A stretch of DNA of 64,000 nt from Flavobacterium cheniae (lineage in GTDB: Bacteria; Bacteroidota; Bacteroidia; Flavobacteriales; Flavobacteriaceae), in contig NZ_SNZC01000003.1 in the NCBI RefSeq assembly GCF_004363695.1, forward strand, positions 186,001 to 250,000. The letters run 5' to 3'. Position 1 is the first letter of the stretch. Every line of letters starts with the position of its first letter. This document shows positions 23,737 to 32,921 of this stretch, in pieces. A program made the translations under genes and the position numbers. Below the pieces are notes generated by a model. That model made no database searches and had not been told where the DNA came from. It was given only the letters and a program-made list of their open reading frames with translations.

Positions 23737-25044
23737 ATGAAAAAAGTCAATTTATTAATCGTATTAGGAATGGTAACTGGTGCTGCTTTTGCACAAGATA
23801 CTCTGACGATTTCAAAAAATGATTTGTTACAAAAAGTCACTGAAAATAACCTACAAATCAAAGTGGCAGAAAAATCATTTCAATCGGCTAAAGCGGATTA
23901 TCGTCAATCGAATGCACTCTTTTTGCCCAACATTAATGTGTCGCACACAGGAATTTCTACAACTAATCCTTTAATGGCTTTTGGTTCGAAATTAAATCAG
24001 GAAATTTTAACAGCTTCCGATTTTAATCCAGCGTTGTTGAATGACCCAGATGTAACTCAAAACTTCGCCACTAAAATTGAAGTGCAACAACCTCTTTTTA
24101 ATTTAGATGGTTTATATGGAAGACAAGCGGCTAAAGCAAAAATGGATGCTTTTCAATTGCAAACGGAACGAACTAAGGAATATTTAGAATTGGAAGTTTC
24201 AAAAGCATACATGCAATTGCAATTGGCTTATAAAGCAGTGAAAGTTTTAGAAAAAGCGAATGCAACCGCACAAGGCAATTTAAAAATGGTTGAAAACTAT
24301 TTCAAAAACGGAATGTTGCAAAAAACGGATTTGTTAAACGTGCAAGTTCGTGTGAATGAAATTACAAATCAATTACAGTATGCCAAATCAAATGTGCAAA
24401 ATGCATCCGATTATTTAGCATTTTTATTGAACGAAGATATGGCTGGAAAAACCTACAAGCCAGCAGAAGCTTTAGACAATTCAATTGCAATCGAAAGTAT
24501 GAATACCACAATTTCTGATTCCAGAAAAGATATTCAAGCGATGCAAAAATCGTCTGAAGCGTACAAAAAAATGTTTCAATCATCCAAATTTGGATTCTTA
24601 CCAAGATTAAACGCTTTTGGAAGTTATGAATTATATGATCAAAATATTTTCGGGACTTCAGCTAAAGGCTATTTAGTGGGTGCGCAATTATCATGGAATA
24701 TTTTTGATGGATTTAAAACCATTGGAAAAACGCAAAAAGCGAAAGCTGATTTTGAAAAAGCCGAAATTGAAACCGAACAATACAAAAAGCAAAGCCAGTT
24801 AGAATTGAGTAAAACCAATCGTCAATTGGTAGATGCCGAAAACAAAGTGAATTTATCCAAATTAGCTTTTGAACAATCGCAAGAAGCTTTTAGAATTCGT
24901 CAAAATAGATTCACACAAGGATTAGAAAAAACAACCGATTTATTAATGGCTGAAACGCAAATGGCACAAAAAGAATTAGAGCATTTACAAGCCGTTTTCG
25001 AATATAACTTTACCAAACAATACTTACAATTTTTAACGAAATAA
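23737..25044 (+). CDS. TolC family outer membrane efflux protein
   Basis: 435 residues with a signal peptide (about 1-19, ending AFAQ). Two long heptad-rich helical regions (about 40-230 and 245-430) correspond to the TolC/OEP repeats that form the trimeric outer-membrane channel and periplasmic tunnel. Recognisable segments are VAEKSFQSAKADYRQSN and QSQEAFRIRQNRFTQGLEKTTDLLMAE. It is the first gene of the operon tolC-adaptor-pump; only four bases separate it from the adaptor gene. Expression is likely controlled by the two GTAAC palindromes upstream. Confidence 0.93.
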   Translation: MKKVNLLIVLGMVTGAAFAQDTLTISKNDLLQKVTENNLQIKVAEKSFQSAKADYRQSNALFLPNINVSHTGISTTNPLMAFGSKLNQEILTASDFNPALLNDPDVTQNFATKIEVQQPLFNLDGLYGRQAAKAKMDAFQLQTERTKEYLELEVSKAYMQLQLAYKAVKVLEKANATAQGNLKMVENYFKNGMLQKTDLLNVQVRVNEITNQLQYAKSNVQNASDYLAFLLNEDMAGKTYKPAEALDNSIAIESMNTTISDSRKDIQAMQKSSEAYKKMFQSSKFGFLPRLNAFGSYELYDQNIFGTSAKGYLVGAQLSWNIFDGFKTIGKTQKAKADFEKAEIETEQYKKQSQLELSKTNRQLVDAENKVNLSKLAFEQSQEAFRIRQNRFTQGLEKTTDLLMAETQMAQKELEHLQAVFEYNFTKQYLQFLTK

Positions 25045-25048
25045 TACT

Positions 25049-26131
25049 ATGAAAAAGATAATAACTATAATCACTTTGTCTTCACTAATCTTAACATCTT
25101 GTGGAAGTGATAAAAAAGAAAATGTAGCTGATTTACCTGCAGTTCCAGTAAAAGTGGCTGGAAATTCAGGAAATTCTAATAGTCCATACATAACAGCAAG
25201 TGGAAAAATCGAATCGGAAAACAGCGCGAATTTAAGCACCAGAATGATGGGTTATGTAACCAAAGTGAATGTGAAAGTTGGACAAAATGTTTCTGCTGGA
25301 CAACTCTTAGTAAGCATCAATAATACCGATTTACAAGCTAAAAAAGCACAAGTTGACGCTTCAATAACACAAGCAACAGCAGCATACAACAATGCAAAAA
25401 AAGATTATGATCGTTTTGTGAATTTGTTTGCACAACAATCGGCTTCGCAAAAAGAATTGGATGATATGACAGCACGTTACGAAATGGCAAAAGCAGGTTT
25501 AGAAGCAGCCAAACAAGTGCGTAATGAAGTGATGGCGCAGTTTTCTTATTCGAATATTACAGCTCCATTTTCAGGAACGGTAACCAATACTTTCGTAAAA
25601 GAAGGTGATATGGCCAATCCAGGAATGCCTTTAGTAAGTATAGAAGGTGCTTCAAGATTACAAGTAACGGCAATGGTTTCAGAAAGTGATATTTCGAATG
25701 TTAAAAACGGAATGCCAGTTAAAATCAACGTGAAATCATTAAATAAAGAAGTTACTGGAAAAGTTTCTGAAGTGAGTTTATCTGCAAAAAATACGGGTGG
25801 ACAATATTTAGTGAAAGTAACTTTGGACAAAATGGATAAAGAGATTTTATCAGGAATGTTTGTCAACGTTCAATTTCCAAGCGCTAAAAAAGAAACAACT
25901 ATAGCAAAATCTGATATAGTAATGGTTCCAGAAACTGCTTTAGTAAAACAAGGTCAATTGACAGGAATTTACACTATCGGAAGTGGCAATGTAGCTATTT
26001 TAAGATGGTTGCGAATCGGAAAAACATTCGGGAATCAAGTAGAAGTTTTATCAGGATTATCAGCAGACGAACAATACATCATTTCAGCTGAAGGAAAATT
26101 ATTCAATGGAGCAAAGGTTAGTGTTCAGTAA
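25049..26131 (+). CDS. RND efflux periplasmic adaptor (membrane fusion protein)
   Basis: 360 residues. The lipobox LTSC with Cys18 makes it an inner-membrane lipoprotein. The order of parts is the usual one: biotinyl-lipoyl half motif (about 67-98, VTKVNVKVGQNVSAGQLLVSI), alpha-hairpin (about 100-165), second lipoyl half (YSNITAPFSGTVTNTFVKEGDMANPG), beta-barrel (about 205-285) and membrane-proximal domain. It bridges the RND pump and the TolC channel. It lies four bases after tolC and 32 before the pump gene. Confidence 0.94.
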   Translation: MKKIITIITLSSLILTSCGSDKKENVADLPAVPVKVAGNSGNSNSPYITASGKIESENSANLSTRMMGYVTKVNVKVGQNVSAGQLLVSINNTDLQAKKAQVDASITQATAAYNNAKKDYDRFVNLFAQQSASQKELDDMTARYEMAKAGLEAAKQVRNEVMAQFSYSNITAPFSGTVTNTFVKEGDMANPGMPLVSIEGASRLQVTAMVSESDISNVKNGMPVKINVKSLNKEVTGKVSEVSLSAKNTGGQYLVKVTLDKMDKEILSGMFVNVQFPSAKKETTIAKSDIVMVPETALVKQGQLTGIYTIGSGNVAILRWLRIGKTFGNQVEVLSGLSADEQYIISAEGKLFNGAKVSVQ

Positions 26132-26163
26132 AAAGAATGCTATAAACATTTAAACTTAAAAAA

Positions 26164-29100
26164 ATGCAAGAAGGTATATCAGGTAAAATAGCCAATTTTT
26201 TCATCAACTCAAAACTAACCATTTTATTGATGGTAGCGTTGATGATTATTGGTACATACAGTTCATTCTTAATTCCTAGAGAAGAAGAACCACAAATTAA
26301 TGTTCCTATGGCCGACGTAATGGTGGGTTATCCAGGAGCAAGTCCAAGCGAAGTAGAAAGCAGAGTTATTAAACCGCTTGAAAAAGTAATTTCAAACATC
26401 AAAGGAGTAGAGCACATTCACAGTATGGCAATGAACGGTCAGGCAATGATGGTTGTGCAATTTTATGTGGGTGAAAACAGCGAAGATTCGTATGTGAAAT
26501 TATACGACGAATTGATGAAACACCAAAACATGTTTCCACAAGGTGTTTATCAACCAATGGTAAAAACGCGTTCTATTGACGATGTTCCGATGTTAGGATT
26601 AACACTTTGGAGCGAAAAATACGATGATTTTCAATTGCGTCAAATAGCAGAAGAAGTTACTTCGGAAGTTGAAAAAGTAAAAGACGTTGCGATTACGAAA
26701 GAAATTGGTGGAAGAACGCGCGAGCTAAAAGTAGTTTTGGATAAAGACAAAATGGGCGAAAATGGTGTAGATGCATTGAGCATTATGCAAATGATTCAAG
26801 CTAATAATGGAAGTTCGCAATCAGGAAGTTTTGTACAAAATGACACTGAATATTTAGTTACTACAGGTAAATTTTTAGCATCTTCGGAAGATGTAGAAAA
26901 CTTGGTGGTTGGCGTAAATAACAATATGCCCGTTTATCTAAAACAAGTTGCATCCATTCAAGACGGACCACAAACACCTAAGAATTATGTTTCTTTTGGA
27001 TACGGAAAAGCGAATGAAAAATTCTCAAAACACAATTCGGAATATCCAGCCGTAACCATTTCGATTGCAAAAGTTAAAGGTGCGGATGCGATGAAAATTT
27101 CAGAGAAAATTCTGGAACGAGTAGAAGCTTTAAAGAAAAATGTAATTCCGTCTGATGTACACGTTGAAGTTTCTAGAAACTATGGAGAAACAGCATCGCA
27201 CAAAGTAGGTGAGTTGTTGTTGCACTTAGGTGTTGCTATTATTGCAGTAACTGTTTTAGTAATGTTAGCGATGGGTTGGAGAGGCGGATTAGTAGTGTTT
27301 TTCTCTGTTCCATTGACTTTTGCTTTGACTTTATTTAGTTATTATTTATTGGGGTATACGTTAAATCGAATCACGCTTTTTGCCTTAGTTTTTGTGGTAG
27401 GAATTGTGGTAGACGACAGTATTATTATTGCCGAAAACATGCACCGTCACTTTAAAATGAAACGACTACCGTTCAAACAAGCGGCTATTTATGCCATTAA
27501 CGAAGTAGGAAATCCAACCATTTTAGCAACTTTTACTGTAATTGCAGCTATTTTACCAATGGCTTTCGTATCAGGAATGATGGGGCCTTATATGAGTCCG
27601 ATGCCAATTGGTGCTTCGATTGCGATGATATTATCGTTGTTTGTGGCTTTGACCGTAACACCTTATTTGGGATACCATTTATTACACGAAAAAGACGAGC
27701 AAGAACATAAAGAAGAACAAGGATTAGAAACCTCATGGATTTATAGAATTTACAAAAAAATTGAAGAACCACTTTTAGACAATTCTAAAAAACGTAATCT
27801 AATGTTTTTGGTTACAGGTGTTTTGTTAATCGGTTCAGTTTTGATGTTTTTCACAAAATCAGTTGCAGTTAAAATGTTACCTTTTGATAATAAAAACGAA
27901 TTTCAAGTCGTAATCGATATGCCAGAAGGAACAACGTTAGAACGAACTGCAGCGGTTACAAAAGAAATTGCACAATATCTTTCAACCGTTCCTGAAGTAG
28001 TGGATTATCAGAATTATGTTGGTGCTTCAGCTCCAATAACTTTTAACGGTTTGGTGCGTCATTATGATATGCGTGGTGGAAGCAATATGGCGGACATTCA
28101 AGTGAATTTACTACACAAAGAAGATAGAGATTTACAAAGTCATGATATCGCAAAAGTTGTACGTCCACAAGTCCAAAAAATTGCAAAAAAATATGGTGCG
28201 AATGTGAAAATTGTAGAAGTTCCACCTGGACCACCAGTTTTATCAACTTTAGTAGCTGAGGTTTACGGACCAAATTATGAAGATCAAATCAAGGTTGCGA
28301 ATCAAGTTAAAACCATTTTGGAAACTACTTCAGATGTAGTAGATACTGATTGGATGGTAGAAGCACCTCAAGTAGAATACAAATTAGAAGTTGACAGAGA
28401 AAAAGCTATGTTAAACGGAATCGCTCCACAACAAATAGTGGGGAATTTGACTTATTTGTTAAGAGAAATGCCAGTTTCTAATTTATACGATGAACGTTCG
28501 AATAATCCTGTTGGTATTACACTTTCATTAGAAGACAAAGACAAAACTTCGATGCAAGATATTCAAAACTTGAAAATCAAAGGCAGTCGAGGCAATGTGG
28601 TTCCTGTGAGTGATTTGGTAAAAGTTAAAACAGATACTTTACAAAACACCATTTATCGTAAAGATCAAAAACGCGTGGTGTATGTTTTAGCAGATATGGC
28701 AGGAGCATTAGAAAGTCCGGTGTATGCGATTTTGGGAATGAATGAGAAGTTAGAAAAAATGCAATTGCCAAAAGGCTATAAAGTAAACGAATTGTACATG
28801 GATACTCCATCAGATGAAAGTGATTTCACTGTAAAATGGGATGGAGAATGGCAAATAACCTTAGAAGTGTTCCGTGATTTAGGAGCTGCTTTTTTGGTCG
28901 TAATTATTGTGATTTACATGTTGATTGTAGGTTGGTTCCAAAACTTCAAAACACCTTTAGTAATGATGGTTGCCATTCCACTTTCATTGGTTGGAATTGT
29001 ATTAGGTCACTGGGTTTTAGGTGCTTTCTTTACGGCAACTTCATTCATTGGAATGATTGCTTTAGCTGGAGTTATGGTTCGGAATTCGGTCTTGCTGATT

Positions 29101-29361
29101 GACTTTATCGAAATCCGTTTGAACGACGGAGTTCCAATGAAACAAGCTATCATTGAAGCTGGAGCCGTTAGAACAACACCAATCTTGTTAACTACTGGAG
29201 CAGTAGTAATCGGAGCATCCATCATCTTGTTTGATCCAATTTTCCAAGGATTAGCGATTTCGTTAGTAGCGGGTGCAATTGTATCAACATTATTAACATT
29301 GATTGTAGTTCCATTGATTTACTATATCACGGAACGTAAAAAATGGGAGAAGAATAATTAA
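26164..29361 (+). CDS. RND family efflux permease (AcrB/MexF-like)
   Basis: 1065 residues, normal for an RND pump, with twelve transmembrane helices and two large periplasmic loops. The TM4 region reads FVVGIVVDDSIIIAENMHRH, carrying the acidic pair of the proton relay in the drug (HAE) arrangement rather than the heavy-metal (HME) arrangement. Other typical segments are the N-terminal PREEEPQINVPMADVMVGYPGASPSEVE and the C-terminal GVMVRNSVLLIDF and AIVSTLLTLIVVPLIYY. It exports hydrophobic or toxic compounds using proton flux. The substrate cannot be read from the sequence. Confidence 0.94.
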   Translation: MQEGISGKIANFFINSKLTILLMVALMIIGTYSSFLIPREEEPQINVPMADVMVGYPGASPSEVESRVIKPLEKVISNIKGVEHIHSMAMNGQAMMVVQFYVGENSEDSYVKLYDELMKHQNMFPQGVYQPMVKTRSIDDVPMLGLTLWSEKYDDFQLRQIAEEVTSEVEKVKDVAITKEIGGRTRELKVVLDKDKMGENGVDALSIMQMIQANNGSSQSGSFVQNDTEYLVTTGKFLASSEDVENLVVGVNNNMPVYLKQVASIQDGPQTPKNYVSFGYGKANEKFSKHNSEYPAVTISIAKVKGADAMKISEKILERVEALKKNVIPSDVHVEVSRNYGETASHKVGELLLHLGVAIIAVTVLVMLAMGWRGGLVVFFSVPLTFALTLFSYYLLGYTLNRITLFALVFVVGIVVDDSIIIAENMHRHFKMKRLPFKQAAIYAINEVGNPTILATFTVIAAILPMAFVSGMMGPYMSPMPIGASIAMILSLFVALTVTPYLGYHLLHEKDEQEHKEEQGLETSWIYRIYKKIEEPLLDNSKKRNLMFLVTGVLLIGSVLMFFTKSVAVKMLPFDNKNEFQVVIDMPEGTTLERTAAVTKEIAQYLSTVPEVVDYQNYVGASAPITFNGLVRHYDMRGGSNMADIQVNLLHKEDRDLQSHDIAKVVRPQVQKIAKKYGANVKIVEVPPGPPVLSTLVAEVYGPNYEDQIKVANQVKTILETTSDVVDTDWMVEAPQVEYKLEVDREKAMLNGIAPQQIVGNLTYLLREMPVSNLYDERSNNPVGITLSLEDKDKTSMQDIQNLKIKGSRGNVVPVSDLVKVKTDTLQNTIYRKDQKRVVYVLADMAGALESPVYAILGMNEKLEKMQLPKGYKVNELYMDTPSDESDFTVKWDGEWQITLEVFRDLGAAFLVVIIVIYMLIVGWFQNFKTPLVMMVAIPLSLVGIVLGHWVLGAFFTATSFIGMIALAGVMVRNSVLLIDFIEIRLNDGVPMKQAIIEAGAVRTTPILLTTGAVVIGASIILFDPIFQGLAISLVAGAIVSTLLTLIVVPLIYYITERKKWEKNN

Positions 29362-29368
29362 ATTAATG

Positions 29369-29393
29369 TCATTCTGAACTTGTTTCAGAATCT
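29369..29393. repeat. REP-like palindrome between the RND pump and the PII-like gene
   Basis: ATTCTGAA (29371-29378) and TTCAGAAT (29384-29391) are perfect arms around CTTGT, within a GTC...CT frame. It resembles short palindromic repeats (GTCATTCTGAAC...TTTCAGAATC) that I recall from other flavobacterial genomes; only one copy was noticed in this window. There is no T-run, so it is not an obvious terminator; it could set mRNA stability between genes of the operon. Confidence 0.6.
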
Positions 29394-29406
29394 AAAAAAT
29401 ATAAAC

Positions 29407-29712
29407 ATGAAATTAGTGTTAATTACCGCCATAGCAGAATTTGAAAAAGACGTCAAAAAGATGCTAAAAGAAGCTAAAGTAAAATCGTATTCGTACAGAG
29501 ATGTAAAAGGTTTTAGAGATGCTTCAGAGGAAAATGTAGAATCTAATTGGTTTGGTTCAGAAATGAATGAAACGGATTCAATAGTTTTTTACGCTTTCAT
29601 TTTACAACAAAATTTAGATACTTTGTTTCAAGAAGTTAATCAATTCAATAAGGAACAAAAAACAATATCAAAAGTTCATTTAGCAGTATTTTCAGTAGAA
29701 AAGTATAATTAA
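29407..29712 (+). CDS. small PII-like/ferredoxin-fold protein associated with RND efflux
   Basis: 101 residues, starting at ATG 29407; the longer open frame from TTG 29380 runs through the palindromic repeat and is not credible. MKLVLITAIAEFEKDVKKMLKEAKVKSYSYRDVKGFRD and KVHLAVFSVEKYN suggest the beta-alpha-beta ferredoxin-like fold of PII-like signalling proteins. Small PII-like proteins are also known next to RND-type metal pumps (the DUF3240 type). It has no signal peptide. It lies 45 bases after the pump gene and 12 before the DUF2892 gene, so it belongs to the same operon. It could sense a small ligand and modulate the pump; this is inference. Confidence 0.65.
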   Translation: MKLVLITAIAEFEKDVKKMLKEAKVKSYSYRDVKGFRDASEENVESNWFGSEMNETDSIVFYAFILQQNLDTLFQEVNQFNKEQKTISKVHLAVFSVEKYN

Positions 29713-29724
29713 AAATTAAAGATT

Positions 29725-29913
29725 ATGATAAACAGATTAATAAGAGCAATAGCAGGAACCTTCATCATTTTAAGTGTGTTGTTAGGAATGTATGTGAATG
29801 AAAATTGGTATTGGTTTACCATTTTTGTTGGAGCCAATTTGTTACAATCCTCCATTACCAAATGGTGTTTAATGGAAGATATTTTAAGAAAAGTATTTAA
29901 GATTCAAGATTAA
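29725..29913 (+). CDS. DUF2892 (YgaP-like) small inner-membrane protein
   Basis: 62 residues with two membrane helices (about 5-24 and 29-47). The pattern NRLIRAIAGTFIILSVLLG...NWYWFTIFVGANLLQSSITKWCLMEDILRK fits DUF2892, the membrane module attached to the rhodanese in E. coli YgaP. Stand-alone copies in Bacteroidota often accompany sulfur or redox genes. One cysteine (WCLME) lies at the end of the second helix, a place typical of the family. It ends the operon of the efflux island. Confidence 0.85.
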   Translation: MINRLIRAIAGTFIILSVLLGMYVNENWYWFTIFVGANLLQSSITKWCLMEDILRKVFKIQD

Positions 29914-29961
29914 TGCCATACTTTTTTTTATAATTTAGCGTTATTAAACAAAACAAAAATC

Positions 29962-30402
29962 ATGAAAAAATTAAAATTAATCTCAATTTTATCTTTGCTA
30001 TTATTTGTTAGCATAGGTTGTTCGGATGAAGATGATACTTCTACACAGGTATCAAATCCAACGGAAATTACTTCGACTGTAACAGATGGTCAATGGGTTG
30101 TGACTTTGTTTAAAGAGAATGATGTAGTACAAACTAGTAATTATTCAGGTTATAGTTTTACCTTTGGAGCTGACGGTTCTTTATCGGCAACCAATGGTTC
30201 AACAACCCAATCTGGGGACTGGAGTACATATACAGACAGCGGTTATACTAAATTAGATATAATGTTTACTGCACTTGACGGACCATTTGAAGAAATCAGT
30301 GAAGATTGGAATGTTATTTCAAGAACCACTACTAAAATCGAATTAAAACACGTAAGTGGTGGCGATGGAAGTATTGATTATTTAACTTTTGAGAAAGACT
30401 AA
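29962..30402 (+). CDS. lipocalin-like lipoprotein
   Basis: 146 residues. The lipobox SIGC (Cys20) is followed by an acidic stretch (SDEDDTSTQ), then a beta-rich domain with TDGQWVVTLFKENDVVQT and YSFTFGADGSLSATNG. This resembles the lipocalin-like domains found in many Bacteroidota lipoproteins of unknown ligand. It lies 48 bases after the DUF2892 gene and is followed by a terminator, so it may be the last gene of the efflux unit or an independent one. Confidence 0.8.
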   Translation: MKKLKLISILSLLLFVSIGCSDEDDTSTQVSNPTEITSTVTDGQWVVTLFKENDVVQTSNYSGYSFTFGADGSLSATNGSTTQSGDWSTYTDSGYTKLDIMFTALDGPFEEISEDWNVISRTTTKIELKHVSGGDGSIDYLTFEKD

Positions 30403-30420
30403 CAAAATTCAAATAAAATT

Positions 30421-30445
30421 AAAACCAGCTTTTACGGCTGGTTTT
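30421..30445 (+). terminator. terminator after the lipocalin-like gene
   Basis: AAAACCAGC (30421-30429) pairs perfectly with GCTGGTTTT (30437-30445), then Ts. Confidence 0.9.
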
Positions 30446-30474
30446 TTTATTTAAAACAAACCCATTTTCTCACT

Positions 30475-30504
30475 TTGCATCTTTATAACTTTATCTTATC
30501 TTTG
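30475..30504 (+). promoter_or_regulatory. ffh promoter (TTG-N19-TATCTTTG)
   Basis: TTG at 30475-30477 and TATCTTTG at 30497-30504 are separated by exactly 19 bases, the canonical Bacteroidota promoter. The start codon is 25 bases after the -7 box. Confidence 0.8.
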
Positions 30505-30529
30505 CACCTCATTAAACAAAGACAAAATT

Positions 30530-31876
30530 ATGTTTGATAATTTAAGTGATAAGTTAGATAAAGCGTTTCATATATTAAAAGGACACGGTAAAATTACCGA
30601 TGTTAACGTTGCTGATACTCTGAAAGAAGTTCGTAGAGCTTTATTGGATGCCGACGTAAATTTTAAAATTGCTAAAGATTTTACCACAAGAGTAAAAGAA
30701 AAAGCAATTGGTGAAAACGTATTAACTACGTTACAACCTGGTCAGTTAATGGTGAAAATCGTTAAAGACGAGTTGACTGAATTAATGGGTGGTGACGCTG
30801 CTGGAGTTAATCTTTCTGGTAATCCAACAGTGATATTAATGTCGGGTTTACAAGGTTCTGGTAAAACTACTTTTTCTGGAAAATTAGCTAATTTTCTAAA
30901 AACAAAAAAGAACAAAAAACCTTTATTGGTAGCTTGTGATATCTATCGTCCTGCGGCAATTAATCAGTTGCACGTAGTGGGTGGACAAATTGGTGTTGAA
31001 GTTTATTCAGAACCAGAAAATAAAAATCCTGTTGAAATTGCTCAAAACGCAATCAAACATGCAAAAGCAAATGGTTTCAATGTTGTAATTGTCGATACGG
31101 CTGGTCGTTTAGCAGTTGATGAGGAAATGATGAACGAAATTGCAAATGTTCATAAAGCAATTGAGCCACATGAAACTTTATTTGTTGTGGATGCCATGAC
31201 AGGTCAAGATGCAGTGAACACAGCAAAAGCTTTCAACGATAGATTGAATTTTGACGGAGTTATCTTAACGAAGTTAGATGGAGATACGCGTGGTGGTGCT
31301 GCTATTTCGATTAAATCGGTAGTAAATAAACCAATTAAATTCATCGGTACAGGTGAAAAAATGGAAGCTATCGACGTGTTTTATCCAAATCGTATGGCGG
31401 ATAGAATCTTGGGAATGGGAGACGTTGTTTCCTTAGTAGAAAGAGCACAAGAGCAATACGACGAAGAAGAAGCAAGAAAATTACAAAAGAAAATCGCTAA
31501 AAACGAATTTGGTTTTGACGATTTCTTAGCGCAAATCCAACAAATCAAAAAAATGGGGAACATGAAAGACCTTGTTGGAATGATTCCTGGAGCTGGAAAA
31601 GCGTTAAAAGATGTTGAAATTGAAGATGATGCTTTCAAACATATTGAAGCTATCATCCAATCGATGACACCAGCTGAAAGAAGCAAACCATCTTTGATAG
31701 ACGTAAAACGTAAAACTAGAATTGCCAAAGGTTCGGGAACAAAAATTGAGCAAGTCAACCAATTGATGAAACAATTCGACCAAATGAGCAAAATGATGAA
31801 AATGATGCAAGGCGGTGGCGGAAAAAACATGATGAAGGCTATGGCTGGAATGAAAGGCGGAATGCCAAAAATGTAA
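30530..31876 (+). CDS. ffh: signal recognition particle protein
   Basis: 448 residues. The N domain (about 1-90) is followed by the G domain with P-loop GLQGSGKTT (106-114), DTAGRLAVDE and TKLDGDTRGGA. The methionine-rich M domain (from about 325) holds 4.5S RNA and signal sequences and ends in a Gly/Met-rich tail. It delivers nascent membrane and secreted proteins to FtsY at the inner membrane. It is transcribed alone from a canonical promoter. Confidence 0.97.
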   Translation: MFDNLSDKLDKAFHILKGHGKITDVNVADTLKEVRRALLDADVNFKIAKDFTTRVKEKAIGENVLTTLQPGQLMVKIVKDELTELMGGDAAGVNLSGNPTVILMSGLQGSGKTTFSGKLANFLKTKKNKKPLLVACDIYRPAAINQLHVVGGQIGVEVYSEPENKNPVEIAQNAIKHAKANGFNVVIVDTAGRLAVDEEMMNEIANVHKAIEPHETLFVVDAMTGQDAVNTAKAFNDRLNFDGVILTKLDGDTRGGAAISIKSVVNKPIKFIGTGEKMEAIDVFYPNRMADRILGMGDVVSLVERAQEQYDEEEARKLQKKIAKNEFGFDDFLAQIQQIKKMGNMKDLVGMIPGAGKALKDVEIEDDAFKHIEAIIQSMTPAERSKPSLIDVKRKTRIAKGSGTKIEQVNQLMKQFDQMSKMMKMMQGGGGKNMMKAMAGMKGGMPKM

Positions 31877-31881
31877 ATTAT

Positions 31882-31920
31882 AGTTTAAGGTTTAAATTTT
31901 CGAGTTTAAGCCTTATTTTT
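31882..31920 (+). terminator. ffh terminator with 7-base periodicity
   Basis: AAGG (31887-31890) and CCTT (31911-31914) close an imperfect stem whose inner part pairs TTAAA with TTTAA; a T-run follows. The same stretch reads as 7-base units (AGTTTAA at 31882 and 31903, GGTTTAA at 31889), so it may also be a short heptad array. Confidence 0.5.
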
Positions 31921-31992
31921 TTAAATATACTAACTATTTGTTTTGGGAAACACACAACTTTTAAATCCAAAACACTAAACCTGAAATAAAAA

Positions 31993-32874
31993 ATGCAATT
32001 ATTAGACGGAAAAAAAGTATCGGAAGATATTAAAAATGAGATTGCTGCTGAGGTAGCTCAAATGAAAGCTAATGGAGAAAAAGTACCTCATTTAGCAGCT
32101 ATTATTGTTGGTAACGATGGAGCGAGTTTAACGTATGTAGGAAGTAAAGTGAAATCGTGCGAGCGCGTAGGTTTTGAATCTACTTTGATTAAATTGCCAA
32201 GCACAACTTCTGAAACGGAACTTTTGAAAAAAATCAAAGAATTGAACGAAAATGATGATATTGACGGATTCATTGTTCAGTTACCTTTACCAAAACAAAT
32301 TGATACACAAAAAATCATTGAGGCTATCGATCCAAGTAAAGATGTAGATGGTTTCCATCCAGAAAATTTTGGAAAAATGGCGTTAGATATGTCCACTTTT
32401 ATTCCAGCAACACCTTTCGGAATTTTAGAATTATTAGAAAGATATAATGTTCCTACAGATGGTAAACATACCGTAGTTATTGGAAGAAGTCACATCGTAG
32501 GTAGACCAATGGGAATTTTAATGGGAAGAAAAGGATTTCCTGGAAATTCAACAGTAACAGTAACACACAGTCATTCTAAAAACATCAACCAAATTACTTC
32601 ACAAGCCGATATTATTATCTCTGCATTAGGAGTTCCAAATTTCTTAAAAGCAGAAATGGTAAAAGACGATGTAGTTATTATTGACGTAGGTATTACAAGA
32701 GTAGAAGACGAAACCACAGAAAAAGGCTATAGAATTGTAGGTGATGTAGATTTTGAAAACGTATCTAAAAAAGCCTCATACATTACGCCAGTTCCTGGTG
32801 GAGTAGGACCCATGACAATTGCAATGTTGTTGAAAAATACTTTGTTAGCAAGAGAACAGAAGAGAAATAAATAG
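31993..32874 (+). CDS. folD: bifunctional methylenetetrahydrofolate dehydrogenase/methenyltetrahydrofolate cyclohydrolase
   Basis: 293 residues, the normal size for FolD. It interconverts 5,10-methylene-, methenyl- and 10-formyl-tetrahydrofolate in the cytoplasm and supplies one-carbon units for purines and formyl-Met. Signatures are [13 protein letters not shown] (with the active-site Lys), [12 protein letters not shown], the cofactor site [14 protein letters not shown] and the C-terminal [19 protein letters not shown]. It is a single gene after ffh, ending in a strong terminator. Confidence 0.97.
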   Translation: MQLLDGKKVSEDIKNEIAAEVAQMKANGEKVPHLAAIIVGNDGASLTYVGSKVKSCERVGFESTLIKLPSTTSETELLKKIKELNENDDIDGFIVQLPLPKQIDTQKIIEAIDPSKDVDGFHPENFGKMALDMSTFIPATPFGILELLERYNVPTDGKHTVVIGRSHIVGRPMGILMGRKGFPGNSTVTVTHSHSKNINQITSQADIIISALGVPNFLKAEMVKDDVVIIDVGITRVEDETTEKGYRIVGDVDFENVSKKASYITPVPGGVGPMTIAMLLKNTLLAREQKRNK

Positions 32875-32883
32875 TAGTTAAAT

Positions 32884-32917
32884 AAAAAAAGACCTGAAAT
32901 TTTTCAGGTCTTTTTTT
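32884..32917. terminator. bidirectional terminator after folD
   Basis: AAAAAAAGACCTGAAA (32884-32899) pairs with its complement at 32902-32917 around a tiny loop. It lies four bases before the end of the convergent gene and so serves both. Confidence 0.92.
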
Positions 32918-32921
32918 ATTT

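Noticed and set aside
25546..25866. 106-codon antisense frame in the RND adaptor gene
   Set aside because: Shadow of a conserved coding region.
29380..29406. TTG start extending the PII-like gene upstream by nine codons
   Set aside because: The extension lies in the REP-like palindrome; ATG 29407 gives a normal N-terminus.
31381..31830. 149-codon antisense frame in ffh
   Set aside because: It is a shadow of the Met-rich M-domain coding sequence; high Cys/Ser/Ile content and no family.
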